From the NCBI RefSeq assembly GCF_000026945.1, contig NC_012860.1:2356001-2420000 (forward strand): 64,000 nt of DNA. The letters are read 5' to 3'. A model generated the notes under the pieces. That model was not told the origin of the DNA. It saw only the letters and a list, made by a program, of their open reading frames with translations, and searched no databases. A program made the translations under genes and the position numbers. Shown here piece after piece: positions 1 to 10,974 of this stretch. This DNA comes from Candida dubliniensis CD36 (Eukaryota; Ascomycota; Pichiomycetes; Serinales; Debaryomycetaceae). Position 1 is the stretch's first letter; every line of letters starts with the position of its first letter.

Positions 1-1
1 C

Positions 2-1267
2 AAAAGTGCATTTGATGCCATTGTAAAGATAATTCAAATTGTACCATCATGGCAAGATGAGATTATGCATGAAATCAATCAATACCAAGAATTTGAACAG
101 AATTGGAAGGAAGCATTTAGAGCAGAAATCAAGAAATTCGTTGCCATACATCAAGCTTTAGAGGTTGCAAGAATGAACTTAGATCAAAATTATCAACCAG
201 TGAAAATGACAGAATATCAGGCATCAATAGAATTTGGAGGTTTTAGCAATGCTCTACCAAAACCAAAGTTCAATGGGAAAAGAAACTTATCACCGACTGA
301 AGATCATTTGAAACAAAATAACAATTTCTATAATTACTATGGCAATGTGTATTCAAAAGAGGAACCAGATGGTGAATTGGGACCCCTACATTCTCAACAG
401 CAAGTGCTCTTACAACAACAACCTCTGCCACCACCAATTGCTGCTCAAGTATTGTCCAACAGCGATTATTTATCAAACAATTCTTTTGGTCAGCAAGAGC
501 AACCGTATATCAGTTTGGATCAGATTAATGCCGCCCATAATTTAGATTTGAATAGTGGCAATACAATGATGCCGATAGATACGTCTATATCGACAAACAA
601 CCTTACATCTAGTCATCTTAATGGATTTCCGTATGACGACAATATTTACACTAGAGGAATCAATTCGCCACTTCCATTGCACAACGATGCTGCTTTGAAT
701 TATGGTGATTATAATTCGTTATTGTACAGATACAGTTCACCTTCTTTAACTCAAAGTAACAGTAACTTACCTGAAGGAGTTTGGAACAGCACTACAAATA
801 ATGGCAACAATTTAAGTGCCAACGATTTATTAAACGCAACACAACAATCTGGATTTTTGATTTCTCCGTCACAATCTACAAACATTTGGTTAGATGATAA
901 GAGTCAAAGCTCATTGTTGAATCCAACAAACGGTACGACACATACAAGAGCTGTTTCCAGTAATTCACAGATTTGGAGAAATGACACCGCAAGTATTAAT
1001 GGAGGAGGTAGTAATTCGATTCGTGGTTTTGATTTTGGTGGAGTATCTACTCAGAGCAATGGTGATTTTTCACCATTTGGTAACAACATTAGTATACACG
1101 CCCCCACCGATAACTTTTACGGAGTCAATCTGTCCAATACGCAAGTGAACGAGCACCAGCAGCAGCAGCCGCAGTCACAACAACCACAACCAAATTTGAC
1201 TTCTTTCAGGGGTAACAATGATGAAAATGAGTCGGTTATTGGAGGACAAGAGAATTTTTTCAAATAG
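2..1267 (+). CDS. 3' part of an unrecognised Q/N-rich protein
   Basis: The reading frame is open from base 2 to the TAA at 1265-1267, with no stop before the first visible ATG at 65, so the gene very probably begins left of the window and this is its C-terminal part (about 421 codons visible). The first ~80 residues look folded and helical and are rich in charged and hydrophobic residues. The rest is low-complexity: a QQQ/PPP stretch near codon 120, long N/S/G-rich stretches, and a QQQQPQSQQPQP-type tail. This resembles the disordered tail of a regulatory or RNA-associated yeast protein, but I do not recognise the family. An Est1/Ebs1-type C-terminus crossed my mind without any motif to support it. 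Confidence 0.75.
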   Translation, partial: KSAFDAIVKIIQIVPSWQDEIMHEINQYQEFEQNWKEAFRAEIKKFVAIHQALEVARMNLDQNYQPVKMTEYQASIEFGGFSNALPKPKFNGKRNLSPTEDHLKQNNNFYNYYGNVYSKEEPDGELGPLHSQQQVLLQQQPLPPPIAAQVLSNSDYLSNNSFGQQEQPYISLDQINAAHNLDLNSGNTMMPIDTSISTNNLTSSHLNGFPYDDNIYTRGINSPLPLHNDAALNYGDYNSLLYRYSSPSLTQSNSNLPEGVWNSTTNNGNNLSANDLLNATQQSGFLISPSQSTNIWLDDKSQSSLLNPTNGTTHTRAVSSNSQIWRNDTASINGGGSNSIRGFDFGGVSTQSNGDFSPFGNNISIHAPTDNFYGVNLSNTQVNEHQQQQPQSQQPQPNLTSFRGNNDENESVIGGQENFFK

Positions 1268-2745
1268 CGGGGTTGACATCTTGAAAGCATATATTACATA
1301 CTAAGAAGTTACAAACATACAGATCCCACAGTAAATTGAACTTTTTTTTTAAAAAAAAAAATGAAAAGAGGTAGAGAGAGCAAACACACACACAAAGCAA
1401 GAACAATCTTATATTACAGATGTGTGATAAGCAAAGTAGCCAGTACAGATGCCTTTATTTTATTATTCTAAGAGTATATAGGTGATAATTGATTTGGTGG
1501 TTTGGTGGTTTATGAGATTTGTGGAAGCAACAACAACAGTGTATAGTGTAATAATAATTGCATCACGTTATTAGACAATCTTTTCTTTTTTTTATGCGGG
1601 TGCTTTTCTCTCGTTTAGGGTTTTTCATTCAAATTTTGTAATGATAGAAATTTCTTTTTATTTATCATTGCAACATTCATTATTGGTTTCATTTGGAGCT
1701 TGCCATATGAGGGGGCCGTAAAATAAACAAGAAAATGATACTCTTGAATGGGGAGTAACTAATTTTTGAATAAACAAAGACCAATGGTTTGTATTTTGAT
1801 CCTATAATTCTCTTTTTTTTATACCACATTTTATTACCGTTCATAGCCGAGTTTTCTCAAGCTTTGGGGTTTTTGATTTTCTAACCACAGAGAAAAGAGG
1901 CTTGCTAGGTGTGTATATGTGTATTAATTGAAATGACATCGATATAACAATTAATAAAGTGGTCGAGGTGGGTGGATGTTGGCAAACAGTTTGATCTCTT
2001 ACACCCAATATCGTACATAGGTCCATTTGCTTGACAATTTCATAGTTTGACGGAATAAACCTAGATTTAGGAAGCGTAAATTTCCAGGCAGTGAACGAGG
2101 TTTATGCGGCATTCTAGATGCAAATTTCCTTTTGGGACAATTTGTGGCGATTTAGAGATGTAAGGATTTTCTGCATACACTAAGCAAACCTTGAGGCAAA
2201 AAAAAAATTTCTTTTTCTTTCTTTCTTTGAGTGGACAAAAAATAAAAAAAACATCGCGGAAAAACTACAATGCAGTATAAAAAAAATTCTCGGCAATTGT
2301 AGCCCAACGGTAGAATTTACAGGCGATAGACAGAGGCAGGACAAGGAGGGGAGAAAGGGAGGAGAAGCGAAAGAAAGGAAAGAGTAACAAACAATAAGTT
2401 TTACTAATGCATGTTTTCTGTTTTTGATTTCATCAGGTGAAAAAGAAAAAAAAAGAAAGCAAAATTAGAATTACTCATCTTTTTCAAAACGACAAGTAAC
2501 ACCTATGGCTTTTATTATATTTATATAAGTAGGATCTTTTGCTTCATAATTTATTTTCAGCATTTTGTTTTATCCCTTTTCTTTCTACTGTATTTTCATT
2601 TTATATTAATTTAGGTTTAGTATTATTTGTTAAAACCTTTCGATTTGCTACTTTGATTTATTATCGTTCTTAAAATTTTAATACTCCCTCCCCCCTTTTT
2701 TTTTTGCATCTATAGGACACATATCAATTAGCATAATATACCAAT
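1268..2745. other. Intergenic spacer upstream of GLY1
   Basis: About 1.5 kb without a convincing ORF. It holds A/T runs, CT-rich tracts and a TATATTTATATAAG-type TATA element near 2517-2530, roughly 220 bp before the GLY1 ATG. That element is the best promoter candidate. Nothing else stands out. Confidence 0.6.
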
Positions 2746-3867
2746 ATGACAGCTGACGAAGAAGAAACCTTTACCACTTTTAATGAATTCAGAAGTGATA
2801 CGTTTACTGTTCCAACCAGAGCCATGGTTGAAGATGGATTTATGAATGCCACATTCGGTGACGCTGTGTACCAAGAGGATGAGTCCACATTACGTTTGGA
2901 AAGTAAAATGTGTGAGATAACTGGGAAGCCAGCAGCTTTATTTTGTGTTAGTGGAACTATGTCGAATCAAATTGGATTAAGAGCTAACCTTGTTCAGCCT
3001 CCATACAGTATATTATGTGACTATCGTGCCCATGTGTTTTTACACGAAGCGGGTGGGTTGGCTACATTGAGTCAAGCTATGGTACATCCAGTTAGACCAG
3101 CAAATGGGAACTACTTGACCTTTGAAGATGTTTTGGAAAATGTAACTTATGACGATGGAGATATTCATGCTGCTCCAACTAAGGTAATCTCATTGGAAAA
3201 TACATTACATGGGATTATAATTCCAATAGAAGAAATCCGTAAAATTAGTGAATTTTGTCGTGAAAATGATATCAGATTACATTTAGACGGAGCCAGATTA
3301 TGGAATGCTAGTGTGGCAACTGGAATTAGTATCAAGGAATACTGTTCATACTTTGATAGTGTATCATTGTGTTTATCCAAGTCATTGGGAGCACCAATTG
3401 GTTCTGTGTTGGTTGGAGATGAAAAGTTCATTCGTAAAGCTAATCATTTTAAAAAGCAAAGTGGTGGGGGGATAAGGCAGGGCGGTCTAATGTCTGCTAT
3501 GGCTATACATGCTATTGATTATAATCTTTCAAAACTTGAATTATCGCACAATTATGCTAAACAGATTGGTGATTTTTGTCATGAACACGGAATCAAATTA
3601 GAATCGCCAGTAGATACAAGTCTTGTATTCCTCGATTTGAAAGCTAATAGAATGGATCCAAATAGATTAGTCGAGTTGGGAAAAACAAAGTATAACGTTA
3701 AGCTTATGGGACAAAGAATAGCATGCCATTTCCAATTGAGTCAAGAAAGTGTGGATAATGTGAAGCAATGCATTTTAGAGTGCTTTGAGTACCATCAAAA
3801 ACACCCTCATAAAGATGATGGTAGGAATAATAAGAAGATGTATAGTTTTGATGCCATTAAAAAATAA
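2746..3867 (+). CDS. GLY1: Low-specificity L-threonine aldolase
   Basis: A 373-residue PLP enzyme that splits threonine (and allo-threonine) into glycine and acetaldehyde in the cytosol, a main glycine source in yeasts. Family hallmarks are visible: FRSDTFTVPT at the N-terminus, GDAVYQEDES, the HLDGARLWNA segment carrying the PLP-pyridine-binding aspartate (about residue 180), and SLCLSKSLGAPIGS with the PLP lysine near residue 213. Length matches fungal Gly1. The ATG lies just after a T-rich leader, and no upstream in-frame extension is needed. The C-terminus is short, polar and basic. Nothing suggests damage. Confidence 0.95.
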   Translation: MTADEEETFTTFNEFRSDTFTVPTRAMVEDGFMNATFGDAVYQEDESTLRLESKMCEITGKPAALFCVSGTMSNQIGLRANLVQPPYSILCDYRAHVFLHEAGGLATLSQAMVHPVRPANGNYLTFEDVLENVTYDDGDIHAAPTKVISLENTLHGIIIPIEEIRKISEFCRENDIRLHLDGARLWNASVATGISIKEYCSYFDSVSLCLSKSLGAPIGSVLVGDEKFIRKANHFKKQSGGGIRQGGLMSAMAIHAIDYNLSKLELSHNYAKQIGDFCHEHGIKLESPVDTSLVFLDLKANRMDPNRLVELGKTKYNVKLMGQRIACHFQLSQESVDNVKQCILECFEYHQKHPHKDDGRNNKKMYSFDAIKK

Positions 3868-4189
3868 ATAAATAAACTGTAATGAGTCTATTCTTGTGAC
3901 ATTAATATTGTTGTTGTCGTAGTAGTGTAAAACTGTTTCTTGTTGCTTGGTTACAATTGCACGTGTCAAATTTATGCTTTTTATTTTTTTTTTTTTTTGG
4001 GCAAATTAACTTTAAATTTTGGGTGACGTCTTTTTTGTGTGTGTTTTTGTTTTGGCAAATATAATCACTATTATCATCATCGATTAAGTAGCAATCGTTT
4101 ATTTTGGTTTCACTTTTTCTTTCTCCGGCCAACCAAACACCAGTACATATACCTACCAAAAAAAAACCTCAAAGAAGAACTCACACACC
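3868..4189. other. Short spacer GLY1-GPC1
   Basis: 322 bp of AT-rich sequence with a long T run near 3980. It must carry the GLY1 terminator and the GPC1 promoter. An antisense ORF here is low-complexity and not credible. Confidence 0.5.
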
Positions 4190-5422
4190 ATGTCTTCATT
4201 ATCAAGAAGTAACTCAACAGGTTCAGTGCCATATCTTGACATGTCAAAATTGATGTTTGCCAATGATTTTGATTTTGGTTTGAACCTCAATGAAATGAAA
4301 ACGAAAACAAAGCAAAAACTTCATTCCAAAAACTTGGAGTTGGACAAATTACAGGAGATAATCAATCAAAGGCTCCAGAATTTTGACAAAAGAGTTCACA
4401 AACAATTAGAAAGTTCAGCAACTGAAAAGGCGTTCTATGCCACTTCTGTCTTTTTGATTTTCTGTGCTGGGTTTATCATTGGGAAGTATCCTATTTATTT
4501 TCCTTACTTCCATACTGCCTTGTTTGTGGTTTTGATGCCAATTCGGTTTTACACTTATTTTAAACTGTCGTTCCAATATTATTTAGCTGATTTGTGTTAT
4601 TATGTCAACTTGTTACTTATGTTGTTCATTTGGGTATTCCCAGAATCGCCTACCTTGTTTGTTTCTGTGTTTTCTTTGTCGTTGGGTACATTATCGTGGG
4701 CAGTGATCACATGGAGAAACTCATTAGTTTTACATTCGATCGAAAAGACTACATCTTCGTTTATCCATGTGATGCCACCGGTCACGATGTTTGTGATGGT
4801 GCATGAATTACCCGAGGAATATATCAAGCTACGTTACCCTGGGATTGCCGCCATCGATAACTGGAACTTTGTTGCTAGTATAATTACCACCTCGGTATAT
4901 TACACGATTTGGCAGGTTTCATATCATTATTTCATATCGATTAGAAAGAAGGATCAAATTGAAAAGGGGAAAGTCACGTCGTTCCTGTATTTGAAGAATA
5001 AAAACAAAAGCACACCATTGGGGAAGTTTGTCAATGGGTTGCCTTACTTGTGGATGCAAACATTGGCATTCACGTTGATTCAATTTTTCTATCAATTACT
5101 CACCATGACCCCATGCCCCATTTGGTTTAAATATAAACACGCCTGTGGAGCATTCGTTGTGTTTATATTCTTATGGGCTTCATATAATGGTGCTACCTAT
5201 TATATTGATGTGTTTGGTAAACGTCTTGAGAAGGAAGTTGATAAATTGAAGAAGGAAGTCATCAATTTGCAACAAGAAAATGAAAAAATAAAAAATTCAC
5301 CAATTCAGAGACCAGTGAATGGAAGTGTTGATGATGTTGGTACGTTGGACGAAGATTTGAATTCAGAACTAAAAGAGAAGGAACAAAGTGAGAAAACTGT
5401 TGACAAAGGTGTGACACCTTGA
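4190..5422 (+). CDS. GPC1: Glycerophosphocholine acyltransferase (Gpc1 family)
   Basis: A 410-residue polytopic membrane protein of the DUF2838 family, whose yeast member Gpc1 acylates glycerophosphocholine to lysophosphatidylcholine during phosphatidylcholine remodelling. After ~80 polar N-terminal residues there are about eight hydrophobic segments between roughly residues 82 and 345, starting with FYATSVFLIFCAGFIIG. Conserved-looking elements are PIRFYTYF, VHELPEEYIKLRYP, IWQVSYHYF and MTPCPIWFKYK. The C-terminus (about 345-375) is a charged heptad-like coiled coil, followed by an acidic tail. Length is close to the S. cerevisiae protein. The family call is from remembered sequence features; the exact catalytic residues are not asserted. 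Confidence 0.85.
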   Translation: MSSLSRSNSTGSVPYLDMSKLMFANDFDFGLNLNEMKTKTKQKLHSKNLELDKLQEIINQRLQNFDKRVHKQLESSATEKAFYATSVFLIFCAGFIIGKYPIYFPYFHTALFVVLMPIRFYTYFKLSFQYYLADLCYYVNLLLMLFIWVFPESPTLFVSVFSLSLGTLSWAVITWRNSLVLHSIEKTTSSFIHVMPPVTMFVMVHELPEEYIKLRYPGIAAIDNWNFVASIITTSVYYTIWQVSYHYFISIRKKDQIEKGKVTSFLYLKNKNKSTPLGKFVNGLPYLWMQTLAFTLIQFFYQLLTMTPCPIWFKYKHACGAFVVFIFLWASYNGATYYIDVFGKRLEKEVDKLKKEVINLQQENEKIKNSPIQRPVNGSVDDVGTLDEDLNSELKEKEQSEKTVDKGVTP

Positions 5423-5801
5423 GTTGTGAAATGTTATTGTACGAGAACATTAGTTTGAGAGCGTGAAATTTTTTTTTTTTTTTTTTTTCGTTTTCCAAGC
5501 GAAGTCATTTATTCATTCATTCATTTACTTATTTATTTATTTATTTATCTAACTGGTTTGTTTTTACATAATCTGTGTTTATGTTTTTAGTTATTTGTTG
5601 AATAGAAGAATACAAGACCTTTGATGTGTTTGGTGATAATATGTGGGCTATATGCAGGTGGTTCCTCTTTTTTTGTGGCCAATATATTTTGTTGATCAGA
5701 CAGAATTAATTGAGAGAGAAAAAATTTTTAATACTGTAAGAAAAAAAAAACATAGTAATAGAAGAGTCAAGTCAACTGCATCATATAGTAGTAACTACAT
5801 A
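5423..5801. repeat. Spacer with poly-T and ATTC/ATTT tetranucleotide tract
   Basis: 379 bp. It contains a ~21-base T run (about 5469-5489) and an imperfect tetranucleotide tract of ATTC then ATTT units at about 5504-5549. An open frame extends upstream of the uS5m ATG to 5643, but it carries no mitochondrial-type sequence and is most likely leader. Confidence 0.6.
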
Positions 5802-6812
5802 ATGTTGAAACGGACATTACAACCAATATCTGTATTGAGAAGATGCTTAACCACATCAAGAACAGTATTTGCATCAGAAACTGGAAGTAAGAGTTCTAAT
5901 CAATCATCAAACAAGAAAATTGATAAACACACTGAATTTTTAAGTAAATACTATAACCCAGAGATATTACAAAGTATTCAAGCAGCCGAATCGCTCATTA
6001 CACCTGAACAATATTTGAATTTACAATTGAAAGGAGCTGACGCTAAGTCTAAAGTGGGACCAACAGATGAAGAATTTGATTATTCACTTAATGATCCCGA
6101 ATGGGAACAACCTATAATATACCCTAACCAAGGGTTGGGAAGAGCTCCATATCCTGAAATTCCTCAAGTAAGTTCTCCTGATAGAAGTGCTTTGAAGATA
6201 AGATTTTCTGATGCGCCAGTTGCTACTCAAAAAGATGAACCTACCGGTATAAAAACTCCACAGCAAATTGCCCAAGAATTATCAGATTTAACTGGGTTGG
6301 ATGAAAGATACATCAGAAGATTATATGTGCGTCCATTGATTATGAAGAGAGTTTCGTTAAAAACAGCAAAAGGTAATATTGCAAATTTCTTTGTTTTATC
6401 CGTGGCAGGTGACAAGAATGGTATGGTTGGTTTAGGTATAGGGAAATCAAGAGATGGTATTCGTACCGCTGCCACCAAAGCCCATTGGAACGCTGTAAAG
6501 AATTTGACTCCTGTTTACCGTTATGAAGATCGAACCATTCTTGGAAGTTTTGAATACAAATATCATGCAACCAAATTGAAGTTTTCCCCAGCACCAATTG
6601 GTTTTGGATTAAGATGTAACAAGAATGTTTTTGAAATCTGTCAAGCAGCTGGTATCAAAGATTTGAAAGGTAAAATTTACAAGTCGAGAAACCCATTGAC
6701 TGTAGCGTATGGTTTCTTCAAGGCATTGACACAACAACGATCGCTCGAAGAATTGGCTGCTAATAGAGGTAAAAAGATTGTCGAATTGAGAAAAGTATAT
6801 TACTCTCAATAG
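5802..6812 (+). CDS. MRPS5: Mitochondrial small-subunit ribosomal protein uS5m
   Basis: A 336-residue protein of the mitochondrial ribosome small subunit. I start it at the ATG at 5802 rather than 5643. From 5802 the N-terminus MLKRTLQPISVLRRCLTTSR is a typical arginine-rich, acid-free mitochondrial presequence, while the upstream extension is lysine-rich leader. The S5 N-terminal domain begins near residue 171 (RRLYVRPLIMKRVS), with the family's AGDKNGMVGLGIGKSRDG loop. The C-terminal S5 domain follows (PAPIGFGLRCNKNVFEICQA, GIKDLKGKIYKSRN). Length is close to S. cerevisiae Mrps5. Confidence 0.93.
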   Translation: MLKRTLQPISVLRRCLTTSRTVFASETGSKSSNQSSNKKIDKHTEFLSKYYNPEILQSIQAAESLITPEQYLNLQLKGADAKSKVGPTDEEFDYSLNDPEWEQPIIYPNQGLGRAPYPEIPQVSSPDRSALKIRFSDAPVATQKDEPTGIKTPQQIAQELSDLTGLDERYIRRLYVRPLIMKRVSLKTAKGNIANFFVLSVAGDKNGMVGLGIGKSRDGIRTAATKAHWNAVKNLTPVYRYEDRTILGSFEYKYHATKLKFSPAPIGFGLRCNKNVFEICQAAGIKDLKGKIYKSRNPLTVAYGFFKALTQQRSLEELAANRGKKIVELRKVYYSQ

Positions 6813-7295
6813 TTTGATTGCATTGAAGTTGTAAATAGATGTTTAATATTTAAATGTATATATCTCTTTAGTATTATGTTGTTAGGTCCTGGTAGTGCTT
6901 TCTTCTGGTGCACCTTGTATTTTTATTTTATTTTGTTTTTGCCACAAACTTTAAAAAGACGAAAATGAATGTTTCAAAAAGAAAATCGCAAGTCATCAAA
7001 CAAACTATTTGTATTTGGTTCACTACTTTTTAATTAACAACCACGACTACAAACATTGAAGTATCTGATTATCTAAGAGGTGTACATATAGTTTGAAATC
7101 ATTACACGGTTCGAGAATTGGTGCTTTCTTTATTTTTTTTTAAACGTATTATATCTATTTATTTATTTACTTTTTTGGTATTTTAATTTCATAAATTATT
7201 AGATTGGGAGATTTTGTTTTTCTTTTTTTTTTGAGTTTTCTTTTTATTGGCAGACAATCTATTTCATTTCATAAACTATATCACCAACAAGCAAC
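6813..7295. other. Spacer uS5m to J-protein gene
   Basis: 483 bp, AT-rich, with pyrimidine-rich leader (CTTTTTTTT) before the ATG at 7296. A GGTTCGAG stretch at about 7108 superficially resembles a tRNA T-loop, but no tRNA folds around it. Confidence 0.5.
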
Positions 7296-8798
7296 ATGGT
7301 AGTCGACACTACATATTACGATCTTTTGAACATTGAAACCAGTGCCACATCATTAGAAATCAAGAAGGCATATCGTAAAGCTGCCATTAAGTTACATCCA
7401 GATAAGAATCCCAACGATCCTGATGCTGCCGCTAGATTCCAAGAAGTAGGTGAAGCGTATCAAGTATTGAGTGATGAATCATTAAGAGCGAAATACGATA
7501 AATATGGTAAACAAGAATCGATTCCTCAAGAAGGATTTGAAGATCCCGCTGAGTTTTTTTCTATGATTTTTGGTGGTGAAGCATTCAAAGATTGGATTGG
7601 AGAGTTGAGTTTGTTGCTGGAATTATCAAAATCAGCCGAATTATCTGGATATTCTGATGATGCAGATAAGAAAAAGGATACCAAGGCAACTGGAACCGAG
7701 ACTGAGGAGTCAAATGAATCCAATGACACTAAAAAACAGAAATATAACCCTACAGAGAGTGGCCATAAATCCTCTACTGAACCTCGCTTACTAGCAAATG
7801 GTGAAAATACACCAGGAAACGAGTTGACTGAAAAGGAACTCGAAGAGAAGAAACGTAAAGAGGAATTGGAAAAATTTGAAGAAGAGTGTCGAGTGAAAAA
7901 AATTGAAACTAGAAATGAATTGAGTAAAAAATTGATTAATAAATTGTCGTTATTCACTGAAACTGATATGAAAGACGATGTTATTGAATCTTTTCAAACT
8001 AAAATCAAATACGAAGCTGAATCTTTGAAAATGGAAAGCTTTGGGTTGGAAATTTTGCATACTATTGGGCATATTTATAAAACCAAGTCAAAGATATTTT
8101 TGAAGAACCAAACATTTTTTGGGTGGGGTGGATTTTGGTGGTCAATGAAAGAAAAAGGCGGTGTTGTGAAAGACACGTTTAAGACAGTTTCCGCGGCATT
8201 GGATGCACAAAGAACAATGGAAGAGTATACACAAATGCAACAGGACAATGAATATCACGCTAAGAAGGAAGCAGAAGAGGAAGAAGCTAAGAAAAAAGCC
8301 AATGAAGAAGTTTCGAAATTGGAGAAAGAGTTGGAGGAGGTGAAAAAGGAACAAGAACAACAAAAGTCCCAGGGCACATCTACTGCCGAACCTGAAAGTA
8401 ATTCAACTAGTGAAGCACAGATCAAAGACGAAGGAAGCTCCAGTAAATCTGAAACGAAAGAGCCTGTGAAGCATACTACTGAAGAATTGGCTGAAATGGA
8501 AAAATATCTTATGGGTAAAGTGTTGGCAGCAGCATGGAATGGATCAAAATTTGAAATACAAGGTACTGTTCGTGCTGTTTGTGATAACATATTGGAGGAT
8601 CAAGATGTGTCTCTTGAAACTAGAGTTGCTCGCGCCAAAGCATTAAGGCTAATAGGTGATGTTTTTGTTTCTATGACTCGGACAGAAGCTGAGGCTGAAG
8701 AAGCCCGGGTTTTTGAAGAATTGGTTGCAGAAGCAAGTAAGAAAAGAGAAAAGAAAAATCCACCAACTGATGTAGAACAGCAACAACAACAATCTTAG
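7296..8798 (+). CDS. J-domain co-chaperone of the Caj1/Djp1 type
   Basis: A 500-residue Hsp40. The J domain occupies residues ~1-70 (TYYDLLNIETSA start, HPD at about 33-35, then a KNPNDPDAAARFQ helix), so it should stimulate an Hsp70. It lacks the G/F-rich and zinc-finger regions of class I/II proteins. Instead it has the X-type region found in yeast Caj1 and Djp1: GFEDPAEFFSMIFGGEAFKD near 85, then helical segments around 210-300 and 400-490. The MVVDT start and YDKYGKQE resemble Djp1, which assists peroxisomal protein import. Low-complexity charged linkers (110-200 and 330-395) make it longer than Caj1 or Djp1. It ends in a short polyQ. Which of the two it matches best is not settled. Confidence 0.88.
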   Translation: MVVDTTYYDLLNIETSATSLEIKKAYRKAAIKLHPDKNPNDPDAAARFQEVGEAYQVLSDESLRAKYDKYGKQESIPQEGFEDPAEFFSMIFGGEAFKDWIGELSLLLELSKSAELSGYSDDADKKKDTKATGTETEESNESNDTKKQKYNPTESGHKSSTEPRLLANGENTPGNELTEKELEEKKRKEELEKFEEECRVKKIETRNELSKKLINKLSLFTETDMKDDVIESFQTKIKYEAESLKMESFGLEILHTIGHIYKTKSKIFLKNQTFFGWGGFWWSMKEKGGVVKDTFKTVSAALDAQRTMEEYTQMQQDNEYHAKKEAEEEEAKKKANEEVSKLEKELEEVKKEQEQQKSQGTSTAEPESNSTSEAQIKDEGSSSKSETKEPVKHTTEELAEMEKYLMGKVLAAAWNGSKFEIQGTVRAVCDNILEDQDVSLETRVARAKALRLIGDVFVSMTRTEAEAEEARVFEELVAEASKKREKKNPPTDVEQQQQQS

Positions 8799-9102
8799 TG
8801 TTCTTCTTGCTTTAAGTAGGTTGTTTCGTGTTACTAATATATTATGTACTTACACAATTGTTATTTTTATTTTATTTGCGGCAATCTAACCTGCTGCCAT
8901 TGCCGCTCATGGCACGAAAAAAAAAAAAAAATCAAAGAAGAAACCACTCAATGTCGTTTTGGGTATCACGAACGCCGTTGGACAATTCATACAACGGTAC
9001 TCACAAAAAAAAAAGCCTAGAGACCTGTGCCATCTCCATTGATTTTTACTTTTATTATTCATTGATTCTTTTCTATTCTTCTATCAATATCAAAAATTTA
9101 AT
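8799..9102. other. Spacer before the aminopeptidase gene
   Basis: 304 bp with A-runs. An ORF through it (8828-9106) is low-complexity, has no family features and overlaps the next start; I regard it as spurious. Confidence 0.5.
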
Positions 9103-10974
9103 ATGACGAGAGCAGTTGTCGAAAGCATCAAGAAGCGTTTCCACGAATTGGATCCATGTACCAATTCGAATTATTCCAAGTTCAAAGTTATTCACACTGA
9201 TTTGACTTTGACTGTTTCATTTGAATCCAAAACATTGGAAGGGACTGTAGTTTATGATTTGAAAAACTTGGATAATGCGAGTGAGGTTATATTGGATACA
9301 TCTGCATTAAACATAAAACATGCAAAAGTCAATGGGCAAGAAGTGTCATTTGAATTGAAGCCGGTTACACCAATTTACGGGGCACCATTGAGTATTCCTA
9401 TTGCCTCCAACGAAAATGAGATTCAAGTGGAAATATCTTTCGCCACAACAGATAAATGCACTGCTATTCAATTCATACAAGGTGATACTGGTCCATATGT
9501 TTTTTCTCAATGTGAAGCCATTCATGCAAGAAGCTTATTCCCATGCTTTGATACACCAGCGGTTAAGTCCCCTTACAAATTTATAGGTCATTCACCAGCT
9601 GTTGTAACCATGTCTGGGAGAGCTCAACCAACTGACAAGCCCAATACATATTATTTTGATCAGCCAATCCCAATTCCTTCTTATTTGGTATCGATCACTT
9701 CTGGTAACTTGCTTAAGGCGCCAATTGGTCCAAGATCAGATGTATATAGCGAAGAGCCAAGTTTGAAAAAATGTCAATGGGAATTTGAAAAAGATATGGA
9801 AAATTTCATTCAAATTGCTGAAAAAATAGTTTTCGAATATGAATGGTCTCGATTCGATTCATTGGTGTTGCCTTCTAGTTTCCCATACGGAGGTATGGAA
9901 ATCCCCAATATGACGCAATTGACACCAACATTGATCAGTGGAGATCGTACCCAAACCAAAGTCATGGCCCATGAGTTGGCACATTCATGGTCCGGTAATT
10001 TAGTTACCAATAGTTCCTGGGAACATTTCTGGCTTAATGAAGGCTGGACCGTATATTTAGAGAGAAGAATTATTGGTGCAATTGCAGCAGCTGAAGCCAA
10101 GGAAGAAGGCAGAGAAGATGCAGAGAAATATGGTGAACAAGTGAGACATTTCAATATGATTAATGGATGGAATGAATTAACTGATACTTGTGAAACATTT
10201 GATAAGAGATATACCAAATTGGTATTAGATTTGAAGAATGGTGACCCAGATGATTCATTTTCCAGAATTCCTTATGAAAAAGGGTTTTTCTTCTTGTATC
10301 ATTTAGAAACTAAATTGGGAGGTATAAAAGAATTTGACCCATTTATTAAATATTACTTTAACAAATTCAAATACCAATCTTTGAATACTGCTCAATTTGT
10401 CGATACATTGTACGAATTTTATGAGCCAAAGGGTAAAGCTGAAATTTTGGACAACATAGATTGGGAAACTTGGTTATTTGTTCCCGGACTTCCAGAAAAA
10501 CCAGAATTTGATGTTACTTTAGCTAATCAAGTGTATGCTTTGGTAGATAAATGGGTAACTTACGTCAAGAATGGAGGTGAACTTCCTGGTGACGAAACTG
10601 GCGATTTTGAAGGTGAACAAGATATGTTGTTTTTGGAAACGTTAACTGAGAAATTCAAGACTCTTGACGTTAAACCTGAAACTATTAGATTGTTCCCGGA
10701 AATATACCCCAAATATGGTGCAAGCAGAAATGGGGAAATTATTTCTCGTTGGAACGAATTGTTGATTACTTACGGTAAATATTCGTCTCAAGATACATTG
10801 GTACAATCGTTTGCAAGCTGGTTGGGTACAATTGGTCGTATGAAATATGTTAGACCTGGGTATTTGTTGTTGAAGAAAGGTATCAGTCATGAGTTTGCTT
10901 TAGAGGTCTTTAAGAAATACGAACATGTCTACCATCCAATTTGTAGAACCATGGTTAAAAAAGATTTAAGTTAA
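9103..10974 (+). CDS. LAP2: Leukotriene-A4-hydrolase-type aminopeptidase / epoxide hydrolase
   Basis: A 623-residue M1-family zinc metallopeptidase, the fungal relative of leukotriene A4 hydrolase (yeast Lap2/YNL045W). Visible signatures are the substrate-binding loop YGGMEIPNM near residue 265; the zinc site [12 protein letters not shown] with the two histidines near 290-294, plus the third ligand glutamate in [13 protein letters not shown] about 19 residues on; and the downstream tyrosine in [13 protein letters not shown] near 390, matching the catalytic tyrosine. The C-terminal helical domain is present and complete. The GMEIP (rather than GAMEN) loop is the usual form in the LTA4H subfamily. 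Likely cytosolic, as no signal peptide is seen. Confidence 0.94.
   Translation: MTRAVVESIKKRFHELDPCTNSNYSKFKVIHTDLTLTVSFESKTLEGTVVYDLKNLDNASEVILDTSALNIKHAKVNGQEVSFELKPVTPIYGAPLSIPIASNENEIQVEISFATTDKCTAIQFIQGDTGPYVFSQCEAIHARSLFPCFDTPAVKSPYKFIGHSPAVVTMSGRAQPTDKPNTYYFDQPIPIPSYLVSITSGNLLKAPIGPRSDVYSEEPSLKKCQWEFEKDMENFIQIAEKIVFEYEWSRFDSLVLPSSFPYGGMEIPNMTQLTPTLISGDRTQTKVMAHELAHSWSGNLVTNSSWEHFWLNEGWTVYLERRIIGAIAAAEAKEEGREDAEKYGEQVRHFNMINGWNELTDTCETFDKRYTKLVLDLKNGDPDDSFSRIPYEKGFFFLYHLETKLGGIKEFDPFIKYYFNKFKYQSLNTAQFVDTLYEFYEPKGKAEILDNIDWETWLFVPGLPEKPEFDVTLANQVYALVDKWVTYVKNGGELPGDETGDFEGEQDMLFLETLTEKFKTLDVKPETIRLFPEIYPKYGASRNGEIISRWNELLITYGKYSSQDTLVQSFASWLGTIGRMKYVRPGYLLLKKGISHEFALEVFKKYEHVYHPICRTMVKKDLS

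Noticed and set aside
2296..2330. TGTAGCCCAACGGTAGAA resembles a tRNA A-box
   Set aside because: No T-loop (GGTTCGAATCC type) follows within tRNA distance and no cloverleaf can be drawn.
7040..7130. GGTTCGAGAATTGG resembling a tRNA B-box followed by a T run
   Set aside because: No A-box or pairing acceptor stem upstream; probably chance.
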